In this document: positions 27,601 to 35,516 of the stretch, piece after piece | Numbering within the stretch: the stretch's first letter is position 1 | Layout: the number at the start of each line of letters is the position of its first letter | NCBI GenBank assembly: GCA_050299555.1 | Contig: JBNKWA010000080.1 | Coordinates: forward strand, 1-64,000 | Length of the DNA: 64,000 bases | Origin: JBNKWA01 sp050299555 | Lineage (GTDB): Bacteria > Pseudomonadota > Alphaproteobacteria > Rhodobacterales > Rhodobacteraceae | Direction of reading: 5' to 3' | Translations under genes and position numbers: made by a program | Notes under the pieces: model-generated | What the model was told of the DNA's origin: nothing | Database searches by the model: none | Seen by the model: the letters and a program-made list of their open reading frames with translations, nothing else

Positions 27601-27629
27601 AGATAGATGACGTCGAATGTCGTGGCCAT
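24612..27629 (-). CDS. RTX-repeat secreted protein with C-terminal Hint domain
   Basis: 1005 residues, acidic, no Sec signal. The N-terminal part (1-190) is rich in Asn/Thr/Ser. Calcium-binding GGxGxDxI repeats occur near 190-240, 330-395, 570-600 and 690-745. A carbohydrate-binding-like beta domain (about 400-555) splits the repeats. The Hint domain starts at CFVAGTEITTAAGQRPVEAIGPGDLVLTRDHG near 813, with a later HRMLL block of the self-splicing fold. Such proteins are usually exported by type I secretion, and Hint may self-cleave. About 55 residues follow the Hint core. No secretion genes are adjacent. Confidence 0.88.
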   Translation of the reverse strand: MATTFDVIYLGTAGSIDPTEGNTTSENASNIVGSTYGSLGDPLYSHVETFSPGSYSGGDSATYDTNNNASNDTFRINGGSLQTFDAVAIYNATITYTDGTTATISAVVFQDTGGNLYLAPETTYNSDQAALEAKPIRSLTLDSVNNNNVNLTASRYDSNFAQETIVDGTSGNDSMGLGYTDGDGDQITTGDESIDAGDGADTIDASGGNDTVYGGAGDDQITGGSGNDALAGGAGEDTFYFSDYWGSDTVFGDEWDGSSSGANNDVLDFSAVTFNTTIVFTSPEDGTATQSSNTVVFDNIEGIIGSQGVDTIDASVNESGLYLDGFAGPDSIIGGSGDDTIQGGSGWDTINAGAGADSIVGGAGGDSIQGGAGDDTIQGGSGDDTIYGDAPGGATNQIANGTFDSGTSGWTTTGNIQWQSGSVSLFQDSGSGTLSYDTSLTNLNSGESVNGTGQLQFDFFWNNGSPDVSGTTYVHVQINGVTYATIQTGGLNGSSASVSYLNGASGSNPSVSVSAWETITIDLPEGISSTGTLTFTVDAASEGARDDVWIDNVEVLTVDPGNDSIDGETGADIISAGGGDDTIALTDGFGNDTITGGEAGETSGDVIDLSGMTSPVTVTFTGFEAGTITDGTDTASFSEIENLILTDYADSVDATALGSSSPINILAGGGDDTILGGAGNDTVDGGGGADSISGGGGDDSIDGGAGDDTITGGAGNDSLTGGADRDTYVFDDGFGADTISDFDTTLQPDGFMADQLNLSAVLNDQGQPLTMDDVLVSDAGGGNTLLTFPNGETILLQGVAFSELDTYGEKYSAGIPCFVAGTEITTAAGQRPVEAIGPGDLVLTRDHGYQPVLWAGATTVHASGAFAPVVFAPGTVKNRRPLSVSREHRMLLCDWRADILYGAVEVLVPAHSLIDGRTVTCCDGGFVTYVHLLFSDHELIEAEGCWSESFQPNAAIMDRMSAAARAELLALFPALARLRAGEGWPLARPCLRQIEARLVTRRWAA

Positions 27630-27863
27630 TTCCGAGGGTCCGGGCTATCGGCGAGGAAGACGGGTCGCGCGGTGCCCGCCGCTGCCGGCCACGGCGCGGG
27701 GCAATGCGTGGGCCTGGCCGGCCCGATCGGCGTGCTGCATGTTCATCTCGCCGGCTCGTTGTGGAACTGCGCTGCCTGGTCAATGTGTTAGGGGGTCATG
27801 GTTGACAACAGATGAAGCCGACCCGGGTGCCGCCCGGAGCCGACGCGATGTGGCGCGCCGCCG

Positions 27864-29078
27864 ATGACCAATGCGGCGATCCTGGCCGCCATTGCGGCGA
27901 TCGCGGCGCTGCTGTTCTGGCCCCGGGTATCCGGGTCCCGCGGCTGGCGGGCCACGGTCACCCCACTGGCCTCGATCATCGGCAGCGGGTTTCTGGTGCT
28001 GGGGCCGCTTCTGACCGTCAATTACGGACAGTGGGCGCCTCTGGTGATGCTGCTGCTCTGCCTTGCGGCCTGGGCCTTCGGCGCCGCCATCCGCGCCAAC
28101 ATCGCCACCATCGAGGCCGGCCGCGCGCCACGGGGAGGGCTGGTCGGCGCCGCCGAGACCGCCTCGTCCTGGGTCCTCGCCTTCGCCTATGTGATCTCGG
28201 TGGCCTATTATCTCAATCTCTTCGGCCATTTCGGGGTCAGCCTGACGCCGTTCGACAGCGATCTGGCCGCCCAGCTTCTGGCCAGCGCGGTATATCTGTT
28301 CAACCTCGGCAACGGCTGGCTGCGCGGCTTTGGCCGGCTGGAACTGATGGAGAAGGTCTCGGTGGCGGTGAAGCTGGCCATCATCGCCGGGCTGGTCGTG
28401 GGCCTTGCCATCTTCGTCGGCGGGTTGGCCAGCGATGGCGGGCTCAACCGGGTGGCACCGGCGCTCGGCGGCTGGCCTGCGGTCATGCTCGCCTTCGGCC
28501 TCATCGTCACCGTGCAGGGCTTCGAGACGTCGCGTTACCTGGGCGGTGAATACGACGCGGCGACCCGCATCCGGTCGATGCGGCGGGCGCAGCTCATCGC
28601 CACCGGCATCTACATCGTCTACATCGCGCTGCTGGCGCCGGCCTTTCCGCGCGCCGAGCTGCGCCTGACCGAGACGGCGATCATCGATCTGATGCGGGTG
28701 GTGGCGCCGATCCTGCCGCTGACGCTGGTGGCCGCGGCACTGGCGGCGCAGTTCAGCGCCGCGGTTGCCGATACCGGTGGGGCCGGCGGGCTGTTCGCCG
28801 AGCTCACCGGGGGCCGGCTCTCGGAGCGCCAGGGCTATGTGTTTCTGACCGCCATCGGGCTGGTGTTGACCTGGACGACGGACGTGTTCTCGATCATCGC
28901 CTACGCCTCGCGCGCCTTCGCCGCCTATTATGCCCTGCAGGCGGTGGTTGCGGCGCTGAATGCCCGCGCCCGGGGGCGGATGGCGCCCGCCGCGGGCTGG
29001 GCCGCGCTGGCGCTGCTTGGCCTTGCGATGGCGCTGCTGGGCGAGGCGGCAGAGGGAAGCCCGGGCGAAGCCGGGTGA
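27864..29078 (+). CDS. APC-superfamily-like permease, substrate unknown
   Basis: 404 residues, 10-12 hydrophobic helices. ATVTPLASIIGSGFLVLGPLL near residue 30 resembles the first helix glycine motif of amino-acid/polyamine/organocation carriers, and VTVQGFETSRYLGGEYD near 213 fits that family's later helices. I cannot name a substrate. It stands alone, divergent from the Hint protein and convergent with fumC. The gap 27630-27863 contains TTGACA at 27804 but no convincing -10. Confidence 0.72.
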   Translation: MTNAAILAAIAAIAALLFWPRVSGSRGWRATVTPLASIIGSGFLVLGPLLTVNYGQWAPLVMLLLCLAAWAFGAAIRANIATIEAGRAPRGGLVGAAETASSWVLAFAYVISVAYYLNLFGHFGVSLTPFDSDLAAQLLASAVYLFNLGNGWLRGFGRLELMEKVSVAVKLAIIAGLVVGLAIFVGGLASDGGLNRVAPALGGWPAVMLAFGLIVTVQGFETSRYLGGEYDAATRIRSMRRAQLIATGIYIVYIALLAPAFPRAELRLTETAIIDLMRVVAPILPLTLVAAALAAQFSAAVADTGGAGGLFAELTGGRLSERQGYVFLTAIGLVLTWTTDVFSIIAYASRAFAAYYALQAVVAALNARARGRMAPAAGWAALALLGLAMALLGEAAEGSPGEAG

Positions 29079-29188
29079 AAAAGAGGGGGCGGCCTTCTCG
29101 GGGCCCCTTCAGGGCCACCTCGGCGGCCGCGTGCACCGGCGGCGACAGGCCCCGGGCGCCGCGCCCCGCTGGTGGCAGTGGCTGGCGC

Positions 29189-30583
29189 CTACTTCGGTCC
29201 GATCATCTGTTCGGGCCTGACCACCGCATCGAACGTCGCCTCGTCGACGAAGCCGAGCCTGATCGCCTCTTCCTTCAGCGTGGTGCCGTTCTTGTGGGCG
29301 GTCTTGGCCACCGTGGTGGCGTTGTCGTAGCCGATCTTCGGTGCGAGCGCGGTGACCAGCATCAGCGACTCGTTCATGATCTTCGCGATCCGGTCGGTAT
29401 TGGCGCGGATGCCCGCGACGCAGTTGTCGGTGAAGGCGACCGCCGCATCGCCAAGAAGCTGCATCGACTGCAGCACGTTATAGGCCATCATCGGCTTGTA
29501 CACATTGAGCTCGAAATGCCCCTGGCTGCCGGCAAAGCCCACTGCGGCATCGTTGCCGAAGACATGGGCGCAGACCTGGGTCATCGCCTCGCACTGGGTC
29601 GGGTTGACCTTCCCGGGCATGATCGACGAGCCGGGCTCGTTCTCGGGCAGCATCAGCTCGCCGAGCCCGCAGTGCGGACCCGAGCCGAGCAGGCGGATGT
29701 CGTTGGCGATCTTGAAGAGCGACGCCGCGACGGTGCGGGTCGCTCCCGACATCTCGACCATGGCGTCATGGGCGGCCAGCGCCTCGAACTTGTTGGGCGC
29801 GGTGATGAACGGGATGCCGGCGATCTTAGCCATCAGGGCCGAGACCGTTTCGCCCCAGCCCTTCGGCGAGTTCAGCCCGGTACCGACGGCGGTGCCGCCC
29901 TGGGCCAGTTCGTGGATCCGGGGCAGGGCGGCCTCGATCCTGGCGATCGCCATCATCACCTGGTGGGCATAGCCCGAGAATTCCTGCGCCAGCGTCAGGG
30001 GCGTCGCGTCCATGGTGTGGGTGCGGCCGATCTTGATGATGCCGTCGAACTCCCCGACCTTGGCCTCCAGCGCAGCGTGCAGCTTGCTCAGCCCCGGCAG
30101 CAGCACGTCGCGGGCGGTCATCGCGGTGGCGATATGCATCGCCGTCGGGAAGGTGTCGTTCGACGACTGGCCCATGTTGCAATGGTCGTTGGGATGCACC
30201 GGGTCCTTCGAGCCCATCACGCCGCCGAGGATCTCGATGGCGCGGTTGGCGATCACCTCGTTGGCGTTCATGTTCGACTGGGTGCCCGAGCCGGTCTGCC
30301 AGACCACCAGCGGGAAGTTGTCGTCGAACTTGCCGGCGACGACCTCGGACGCGGCCTGGATGATCGCATCGGCCAGCCTCGGCTCGAGCTTGCCATTGGC
30401 CTTGTTCGCCTCGGCGCAGGCCTGCTTGATGATGCCGAGCGCCCGCACGATGGCCACCGGCTGCTTCTCCCAACCGATGGGGAAGTTCTGGATCGAACGC
30501 TGGGTCTGGGCGCCCCAGTACTTGTCGGCCGGCACCTCCAGCGGGCCGAAGCTGTCGGTTTCGGTCCGGGTTTTCTGGGCCAT
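29189..30583 (-). CDS. fumC: Fumarate hydratase, class II
   Basis: 464 residues from MAQKTRTETDSFGPLEVPADKYWGAQTQRSIQNFPIG. The superfamily signature GSSIMPGKVNPTQCEA near 318 and the substrate-site stretches SSNDTFPTAMH and GRTHTMDATP are intact. It interconverts fumarate and L-malate in the TCA cycle with no Fe-S cluster. AGGGAG precedes the chosen start; the 14-codon upstream extension is unsupported. Confidence 0.97.
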   Translation of the reverse strand: MAQKTRTETDSFGPLEVPADKYWGAQTQRSIQNFPIGWEKQPVAIVRALGIIKQACAEANKANGKLEPRLADAIIQAASEVVAGKFDDNFPLVVWQTGSGTQSNMNANEVIANRAIEILGGVMGSKDPVHPNDHCNMGQSSNDTFPTAMHIATAMTARDVLLPGLSKLHAALEAKVGEFDGIIKIGRTHTMDATPLTLAQEFSGYAHQVMMAIARIEAALPRIHELAQGGTAVGTGLNSPKGWGETVSALMAKIAGIPFITAPNKFEALAAHDAMVEMSGATRTVAASLFKIANDIRLLGSGPHCGLGELMLPENEPGSSIMPGKVNPTQCEAMTQVCAHVFGNDAAVGFAGSQGHFELNVYKPMMAYNVLQSMQLLGDAAVAFTDNCVAGIRANTDRIAKIMNESLMLVTALAPKIGYDNATTVAKTAHKNGTTLKEEAIRLGFVDEATFDAVVRPEQMIGPK

Positions 30584-30688
30584 GGCAATCGCTCCCTGCG
30601 GCGCTCGAAAAGTCTCGGCCCGCACTTCTAGTGGCCGCCGCGGCGATTGCCAATGCTGTCGGGGGTCGCAGGTGGGTCGCAGGGCCCT

Positions 30689-31171
30689 CTAGCGTTTGCG
30701 GAACTTGTCGAGGCTGACCACTTCGCCATCGCCGGCACCCTTGCCGGGCGGGCTGTCGTCATCGCCTCCCGCAGCCGGCGCGCCATCGCCGGCCTCGTCG
30801 TCCTCGTCATCGGCCGCGTCCTGGGCGTCGAAGCGCAGCCCGAACTCGATCGACGGATCGACGAAGGTCTTGAGCGCGTCGAACGGCACCACCAGGGTTT
30901 CCGGTGAGCCGTTGAAGCTCAGCGTCACCGAAAACCGGTCCTCGGCCACGGCGAGGTTCTCGAACCAGCTCTGCAGGACGATGGTCATGTCCTCGGGATA
31001 GCGCTCGCGCAGATGCGCCGGCATGTCGACGCCGGGATGGCCGGTGGCGAACGAGATGAAGAAATGATGCTCGCCGGGCAGACCGGTCTCGGCCACCTGG
31101 CCCAGCACCTCCGCCACCAGGCCACGCATGGCCTTGTGCATCAGCCTTCCATAGTCGATCCGGTCTGTCAT
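30689..31171 (-). CDS. sspB: SspB-type ClpXP adaptor (alphaproteobacterial form)
   Basis: 160 residues. MTDRIDYGRLMHKAMRGLVAEVLGQVAETGLPGEHHFFISFATGHPGVDMPAHLRERYPEDMTIVLQ matches the alphaproteobacterial SspB (DUF1321). The folded domain (about 1-120) binds the ssrA tag. An acidic disordered linker (DAADDEDDEAGDGA...) follows, and the C-terminal GEVVSLDKFRKR is the ClpX-docking tail. It delivers tmRNA-tagged proteins to ClpXP. The split tmRNA gene starts about 640 nt upstream on the same strand, so tag and adaptor are encoded side by side. Confidence 0.92.
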   Translation of the reverse strand: MTDRIDYGRLMHKAMRGLVAEVLGQVAETGLPGEHHFFISFATGHPGVDMPAHLRERYPEDMTIVLQSWFENLAVAEDRFSVTLSFNGSPETLVVPFDALKTFVDPSIEFGLRFDAQDAADDEDDEAGDGAPAAGGDDDSPPGKGAGDGEVVSLDKFRKR

Positions 31172-31500
31172 CCTGCCTCTCGATTGCCGCGAGCATAGAC
31201 GATTCGACTAGTGATAAAAGCGCAGAGAGGTGCAAATCGCGCGCACCTCGACGTAATGTTGACCTTAATCAATCCATGCACAGTTTTCACGCGCAATGGC
31301 GCGCGTTGCAGCGTTCAGCCGATCCGCGATGCCGGTCTGCAAGATTGCCGTTGCGCGCGCGCCTCGCACTGAAGCGACGTTGGTCGCGCGCGCCTGCTCG
31401 CCGCGTCGCCGACGGCAGCGTTGCGCACGCCCTACCGCGCGGCCGTGGCCAAGCCGCTCGCTGCGATCGTCGCCGCCTGAATGGCCAGAATGTCGGTAAA
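31172..31500. other. Non-coding gap between sspB and ssrA
   Basis: GC-rich, with many CGCGCG runs (31290-31440). A plus-strand open frame of 183 codons starts here but runs across the tmRNA and has no coding character. The sspB promoter should lie here; I could not find a well-spaced -35/-10 pair. Confidence 0.5.
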
Positions 31501-31814
31501 GTGCAGGCTTCTGTTGCCAGGTGCCTGCGAACCCCGCCTTACGCTGCTAGGCGCAAGGGCTTGAATTTCGGCTTGTCAGCTGCATTAAGCAGCGAGACGC
31601 ACCGGAGCATAGTTGTCGTTGGCAACTATAGGTTTTACGCCGATAACGGTGGCAGTCAGCCGGGCGAAAGCAAACACCTTTACACGTCCGTCGATCCTGT
31701 TTCGGCCCCGTCTTCCCCCCAACGAGAGGCATCTGGTGGAGCCGCCGGGTACCGCCCCCGGGTCCGGTCCGCTTATTGCGTGCGCGTTTATCGCCATAGT
31801 CCCCTTGCGGGAAC
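31500..31814 (-). ncRNA. ssrA: tmRNA, two-piece permuted form
   Basis: Minus strand. The acceptor piece comes first and ends in CGGCTCC-A-CCA at 31734, with a T-stem CCGGG/CCCGG closing the loop GGCGGTA. A 24-nt intervening segment (31733-31710) follows. The coding piece starts GGGGCCGAAACAGGATCGAC at 31709, and its GGGGCCG pairs with CGGCTCC over 7 bp. The tag frame runs GCC at 31623 to TAA at 31585 and encodes ANDNYAPVRLAA. This circular permutation is the alphaproteobacterial tmRNA type, processed into two RNAs. The 3' end of the coding piece is approximate; a stem-loop lies near 31520-31560. Confidence 0.93.
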
Positions 31815-31820
31815 AGTCGC

Positions 31821-31849
31821 AATATAGTCCGCCGGCCCGGCGATTTGAA
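31821..31849 (-). promoter_or_regulatory. ssrA: Promoter of ssrA
   Basis: Minus strand TTCAAA (31849-31844), 17-nt spacer, TATATT (31826-31821). Start expected near 31814, just before the acceptor piece. Confidence 0.5.
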
Positions 31850-31938
31850 GGCGAAAGCGCCGGCAATTGGCGGCAATGTCGGCCGTGCGCGAAAGCACCG
31901 GCCGCATCCAGCCGCCCCACCACAGAAAGGAGCCAGCC

Positions 31939-32310
31939 ATGGCCATGCCCGCCCACGTCATCGATCTCGCGCCAACCGGCGAGCCCGAGGCCGGGACGGT
32001 TCCCTCCGACAAGCGGCTTTCGGGCGATGGCGCAACGCTCACCTGGAACGCCTTCTCCGATGCATCCGGACGGTTTCACGTCGGTCACTGGCGCCATGGT
32101 CCGGGCACGATCCAGGTCAGCTATGACGAGGACGAGCTTTGCGTCATCCTTTCCGGCACGGCCCGGCTGACCGGCCCCGACGGCGCAAGCGCCGAATTCG
32201 GCCCGGGGCGGGCCTTCCTCATCGCCGCCGGTTTCGAGGGCACATGGGAATCGGTGGGCGAGGTCACCAAGATCTACGCCATCAACCTTCCGGCGGGCGC
32301 GGCCGGCTGA
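31939..32310 (+). CDS. Cupin-domain protein (DUF861/EutQ-like)
   Basis: 123 residues from MAMPAHVIDLAPTGEPEAG, with a perfect AAAGGAG site 7-10 nt upstream. The cupin core spans about 35-118: WRHGPGTIQVSYDEDELCVILSGTARLTGPDGASAEFGPGRAFLIAAGFEGTWESVGEVTKIYAI. It matches the Cupin_3 family, in which the metal ligands are often incomplete, so enzymatic activity is uncertain. It stands divergent from ssrA and convergent with the DUF1194 pair. Confidence 0.85.
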   Translation: MAMPAHVIDLAPTGEPEAGTVPSDKRLSGDGATLTWNAFSDASGRFHVGHWRHGPGTIQVSYDEDELCVILSGTARLTGPDGASAEFGPGRAFLIAAGFEGTWESVGEVTKIYAINLPAGAAG

Positions 32311-32323
32311 GCGGGCCGCGCGG

Positions 32324-32998
32324 CTACGATCCCGGCCGCACCACCTCCTGGTAAAGCTTCAGCCGGATCGCGCGGGGATAGTCGGAATAGCCGGTCGCGG
32401 TCATCACGAAGGCGTTCGGGCCGGCGATGACGTTGCGGCGGTAGAACTCGGTGACGCTGCGGCCGATCCGGTCGATGGCCAGCCCGTTGACGCCGACGCC
32501 GAGGCGCGAGACGGCGCTGCTCTGCATCGAGGTATCGCCGCCGGCATTGGTCATGCCATCGCCCGAGACATCGATCACTTGGCGGGCGCAGTCCGGCACC
32601 AGGGCGAACTGCGCGGCGCTGAAGCTGATCGCGTCGCCGATGGCGGTCTTGCCGCGCAGCCACGTCCGGGTCGACAGCCGCACCCGGTCGGCAAAGCCCT
32701 GCACGTCTTCGGGCGTCCGCATCCGGCGCCAGGGCAGCGTGACCTCCTGCTGTCCGTCGCCCGACCACTGGATCACCGCCAGCGCTGCCTGCTCCACCAG
32801 CAGTGCCTCGGCGATCACCGGGTCCTCCAGCGCCTCGGCCAGCCCCTCGATCTGGAAACGGTATTCGCCGGGGTCGATGGAACTCGACACATCCACGGCC
32901 AGGACCAGCGCCAGCCCGCAGGCTTTGGCCTGCGTTGCCAGTGCCGCCAGCGCCGCAAGGCCGACCACCAGACCCCGCAATTGGGTGGCCGCGATCAT
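32324..32998 (-). CDS. DUF1194 protein, second of tandem pair
   Basis: 224 residues. Signal peptide MIAATQLRGLVVGLAALAALATQAKAC, then LALVLAVDVSSSID, a von Willebrand A-like MIDAS start (DxSxS), and CARQVIDVSGDGMTNAGGDTS later. Its start overlaps the stop of the upstream paralogue by 4 nt (ATGA), so the two are co-translated. The proteins have the same length and similar endings (KLYQEVVRPGS and KLIREVVRPES), which shows tandem duplication. Role unknown; secreted metal-binding vWA-type domain. Confidence 0.88.
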   Translation of the reverse strand: MIAATQLRGLVVGLAALAALATQAKACGLALVLAVDVSSSIDPGEYRFQIEGLAEALEDPVIAEALLVEQAALAVIQWSGDGQQEVTLPWRRMRTPEDVQGFADRVRLSTRTWLRGKTAIGDAISFSAAQFALVPDCARQVIDVSGDGMTNAGGDTSMQSSAVSRLGVGVNGLAIDRIGRSVTEFYRRNVIAGPNAFVMTATGYSDYPRAIRLKLYQEVVRPGS

Positions 32999-33669
32999 GA
33001 CTCCGGCCGCACCACTTCGCGGATCAGCTTGCGGCGGATGGCACGCGGGTAGTCGTGGTAATCCGAGGCCTCGATGACGAAGGCGCCGTCGCCGCCGATC
33101 ACGTTGGACCGGAAATAGAGGCCGAGCCCGCCGGTGGCGCCGCCGATGGTCAGCCCGTTGACGGTGATCGCCCGCGCCACCGCCCGGTCGCGGGCCAGCG
33201 TCACGTCGACCCCCTGGTTGGATGACCCGTCGCCCGAGACGTCGATCACCTGCCTGGCACAGGCCGGCGCCTCGGCGAAGACGTTGCCGGCATAGTCCAG
33301 TGCATCGCCGATCGCGGTCGAGAAGTGGTACCAGCGCCGTTCGGCGGCGGTGATCTCCGCCGCCAGCATCCGCACGTCGGCCACGTCGCGCATCTGCCGC
33401 CAGGGGATGGTCACCGACTGCTGCTTGGTTCCGGTCCATTGCAGCATCGCCACCGCCGCCTGCTGCTCCACCAGCGCATGCACCACCACCGGATCGTTCA
33501 GCGCCGCTGCCAGCCCCGACACCTGCAGCTGGTACTCCTCCTCGTTGATGGAGCCCGAGACATCCACCGCCAGCAGCAGCGCCAGCCCGCAGCGGGCGGC
33601 CGCGGCACCGGTCGAGCCGGCCAGCATGCCGGCCGCGACAAGTCCTCCGATAATCACGCCTGGCCTCAT
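32995..33669 (-). CDS. DUF1194 protein, first of tandem pair
   Basis: 224 residues from MRPGVIIGGLVAAGMLAGSTGAAAARCG, a signal peptide, preceded by GGAGGGTCGCC. The mature part opens LALLLAVDVSGSINEEEYQLQ, a vWA-like MIDAS motif, and has CARQVIDVSGDGSSNQGVDVT near 155. It is followed directly by its paralogue with ATGA overlap. A frame opening 42 nt earlier is less likely. Function unknown; a heterodimer of the two is plausible (inference). Confidence 0.88.
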   Translation of the reverse strand: MRPGVIIGGLVAAGMLAGSTGAAAARCGLALLLAVDVSGSINEEEYQLQVSGLAAALNDPVVVHALVEQQAAVAMLQWTGTKQQSVTIPWRQMRDVADVRMLAAEITAAERRWYHFSTAIGDALDYAGNVFAEAPACARQVIDVSGDGSSNQGVDVTLARDRAVARAITVNGLTIGGATGGLGLYFRSNVIGGDGAFVIEASDYHDYPRAIRRKLIREVVRPES

Positions 33670-33782
33670 GGCGACCCTCCTGCGGCGCGCGTGCCGAGCG
33701 CCTGCGACCACCGCACAAAGCCTAGGCCGCCGGTCTCAGCCTGACAATTCAATTGTCCCGGACCGGGCCCGCAATTGTCACA

Positions 33783-34211
33783 CTACCAGTGCCCGGTATT
33801 GCCCATGCTCGCCCAGGGCTCCGCCGGCGGCAGGCTCTCGCCGCGCTGCAACAGCTCGATGGAGATGTTGTCCGGCGAGCGAACGAAGGCCATGTGCCCG
33901 TCCCGCGGCGGCCGGTTGATCACCACCCCCGCATCCATCAGCGTCCGGCACATCTCGTAGATGTTGTCGACGCGATAGGCGAGATGGCCGAAATGCCGGC
34001 TGTCCGACGGCAGCCCCTCGTCGCCATCCCAGTTGTAGGTCAGCTCCACCGGGCATTCCTCCTGTCCCGGCGGCGCCATGAACACCAGCGTGAACCGCCC
34101 GCCCTTGTTCTCGTTGCGCCGCGTCTCCTTCAGCCCCAGCAGCTCGTAGAACGCCATCGACTTTTCCAGGTCCTTCACCCGGACCATGGTGTGCAGGTAT
34201 TCCGTCGCCAT
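33783..34211 (-). CDS. gloA: Lactoylglutathione lyase (glyoxalase I)
   Basis: 142 residues. Converts the methylglyoxal-glutathione hemithioacetal to lactoylglutathione. Metal ligands at expected spacing: His7, Glu56, His76 and Glu119. LHTMVRVKDLEKSMAFYELLGLKETRR and the closing VRSPDNISIELLQRG are typical. The length fits the short bacterial metal-dependent form. Stands alone between the DUF1194 pair and thyX. Confidence 0.95.
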   Translation of the reverse strand: MATEYLHTMVRVKDLEKSMAFYELLGLKETRRNENKGGRFTLVFMAPPGQEECPVELTYNWDGDEGLPSDSRHFGHLAYRVDNIYEMCRTLMDAGVVINRPPRDGHMAFVRSPDNISIELLQRGESLPPAEPWASMGNTGHW

Positions 34212-34362
34212 CGCCTCGCCTCCCTTTCGTCAAGCCCGGCGCAGCCTAGACGGCGCCGTGGCCGGGCACAAACCCCAATCTCCAACCCCATCATATGGGT
34301 AGCGCACTGCCTCCACCTCCCATATAGTGTGCTCCCCACCCGCCCAGGACCAGAGGCCGCCC

Positions 34363-35271
34363 ATGCCGCTCACCCCCGAACAACAGGCCGAGATCGACGC
34401 CCTCCGCGCCAGCCCCGAACCCACCCTTCGGGCCACCGCGCCCGGGCTCGAGGCGCTGCTCTACCGCGCCCACCCGGTGCTCGACCACGGCCTCGTCCGC
34501 GTCATCGACTACATGGGCGACGACGCCGCCATCTGCCAGGCCGCCCGCGTCTCCTACGGCCGCGGCACCAAGGCGGTGTCCAGCGACGAGGGGCTGATCC
34601 GCTACCTGATGCGCCACTGGCACTCGACCCCGTTCGAGATGTGCGAGATCAAGCTGCACGTCAAACTCCCGGTCTTCGTCGCCCGCCAGTGGATCCGCCA
34701 CCGCACCGCCAACGTCAACGAATACTCCGCCCGTTACTCGATCCTCGACCGCGAGTTCTACATCCCCGCCCCCGAACACCTCTCGGCCCAGTCCGCCACC
34801 AACCGCCAGGGCAGGGGCGCCGTGCTCGAGGGCGACGAGGCGGCCCGGGTGCTGGCGATCCTCCGCGACGACAGCCAGCGCGCCTACGACCATTACGAGG
34901 CGATGCTCTCCGAGGACGGCCAGCAGGGCCTGGCCCGAGAGCTCGCGCGGATGAACCTGCCCGCCAACATCTACACCCAGTGGTACTGGAAGGTGGACCT
35001 GCACAACCTCTTCCACTTCCTGCGCCTGCGTGCCGACGCCCACGCCCAGTACGAGATCAGGGCCTATGCCGAGGTGATCTGCGCCATCGTCCGCGACTGG
35101 GTGCCGCTCGCCTACGCGGCGTTCGAGGACTACCGCCTCGGCGGCGCCCAGCTCTCGGCAAAGGCTTTGGACTGCGTGCGCCGCATGGTAAAAGGCGAGA
35201 CCGTCACCGAGGAGACCTCGGGCATGTCCAAGGGCGAATGGCGGGAATTTGAGGGGGTTTTGGATGCCTAG
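34363..35271 (+). CDS. thyX: Flavin-dependent thymidylate synthase
   Basis: 302 residues from MPLTPEQQAEIDALRAS. The ThyX signature RHRxxSxNxxSxR appears as RHRTANVNEYSAR at 112-124, and the preceding RHWHSTPFEMCEIKLHV is the typical active-site helix. It makes dTMP from dUMP using FAD, NADPH and methylene-THF. The ribosome site is weak. The right end borders a stretch of very different base composition (35.3-36.6 kb), so it marks the left boundary of an accessory insert. Confidence 0.95.
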   Translation: MPLTPEQQAEIDALRASPEPTLRATAPGLEALLYRAHPVLDHGLVRVIDYMGDDAAICQAARVSYGRGTKAVSSDEGLIRYLMRHWHSTPFEMCEIKLHVKLPVFVARQWIRHRTANVNEYSARYSILDREFYIPAPEHLSAQSATNRQGRGAVLEGDEAARVLAILRDDSQRAYDHYEAMLSEDGQQGLARELARMNLPANIYTQWYWKVDLHNLFHFLRLRADAHAQYEIRAYAEVICAIVRDWVPLAYAAFEDYRLGGAQLSAKALDCVRRMVKGETVTEETSGMSKGEWREFEGVLDA

Positions 35272-35516
35272 TTTGGATGTGCGAAAGGCCGTTCCGGATA
35301 GAGTTCTGGGCATAGTATTCGTGATGCAGCCTATGACAACTCAGATATCCATGACAGATTGAATATTTATGGTGAAGAGTCGATGATATTGAAATATACC
35401 CCGACGCTTCAGGTGATGGATTTTCGAGTGCCGGGACGAGCCTTTTGTTATCTCCATGATCGCCGTGCTGCCCTTCTCGGCAATTTCGGTAAAGAAATTA
35501 GGCAAGGTGAATTGAG
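35272..35516. other. AT-rich flank of the RES gene with a possible small ORF
   Basis: The base composition drops sharply after thyX. A frame from ATG 35383 (MILKYTPTLQVMDFRVPGRAFCYLHDRR...) to 35553 would give 56 residues and overlap the RES gene start. I find no family for it, and it may be a decayed gene remnant. Confidence 0.35.

Noticed and set aside
24966..27791. 941-codon frame antisense to the RTX/Hint gene
   Set aside because: It mirrors the repeated RTX DNA. Its VDGVV-type repeats are the reverse reading of GGxGxDxI repeats.
27804..27835. Promoter from the TTGACA before the permease
   Set aside because: No acceptable -10 at 16-18 nt.
31276..31827. 183-codon plus-strand frame
   Set aside because: It runs across the tmRNA on the other strand, has no ribosome site and no protein character.
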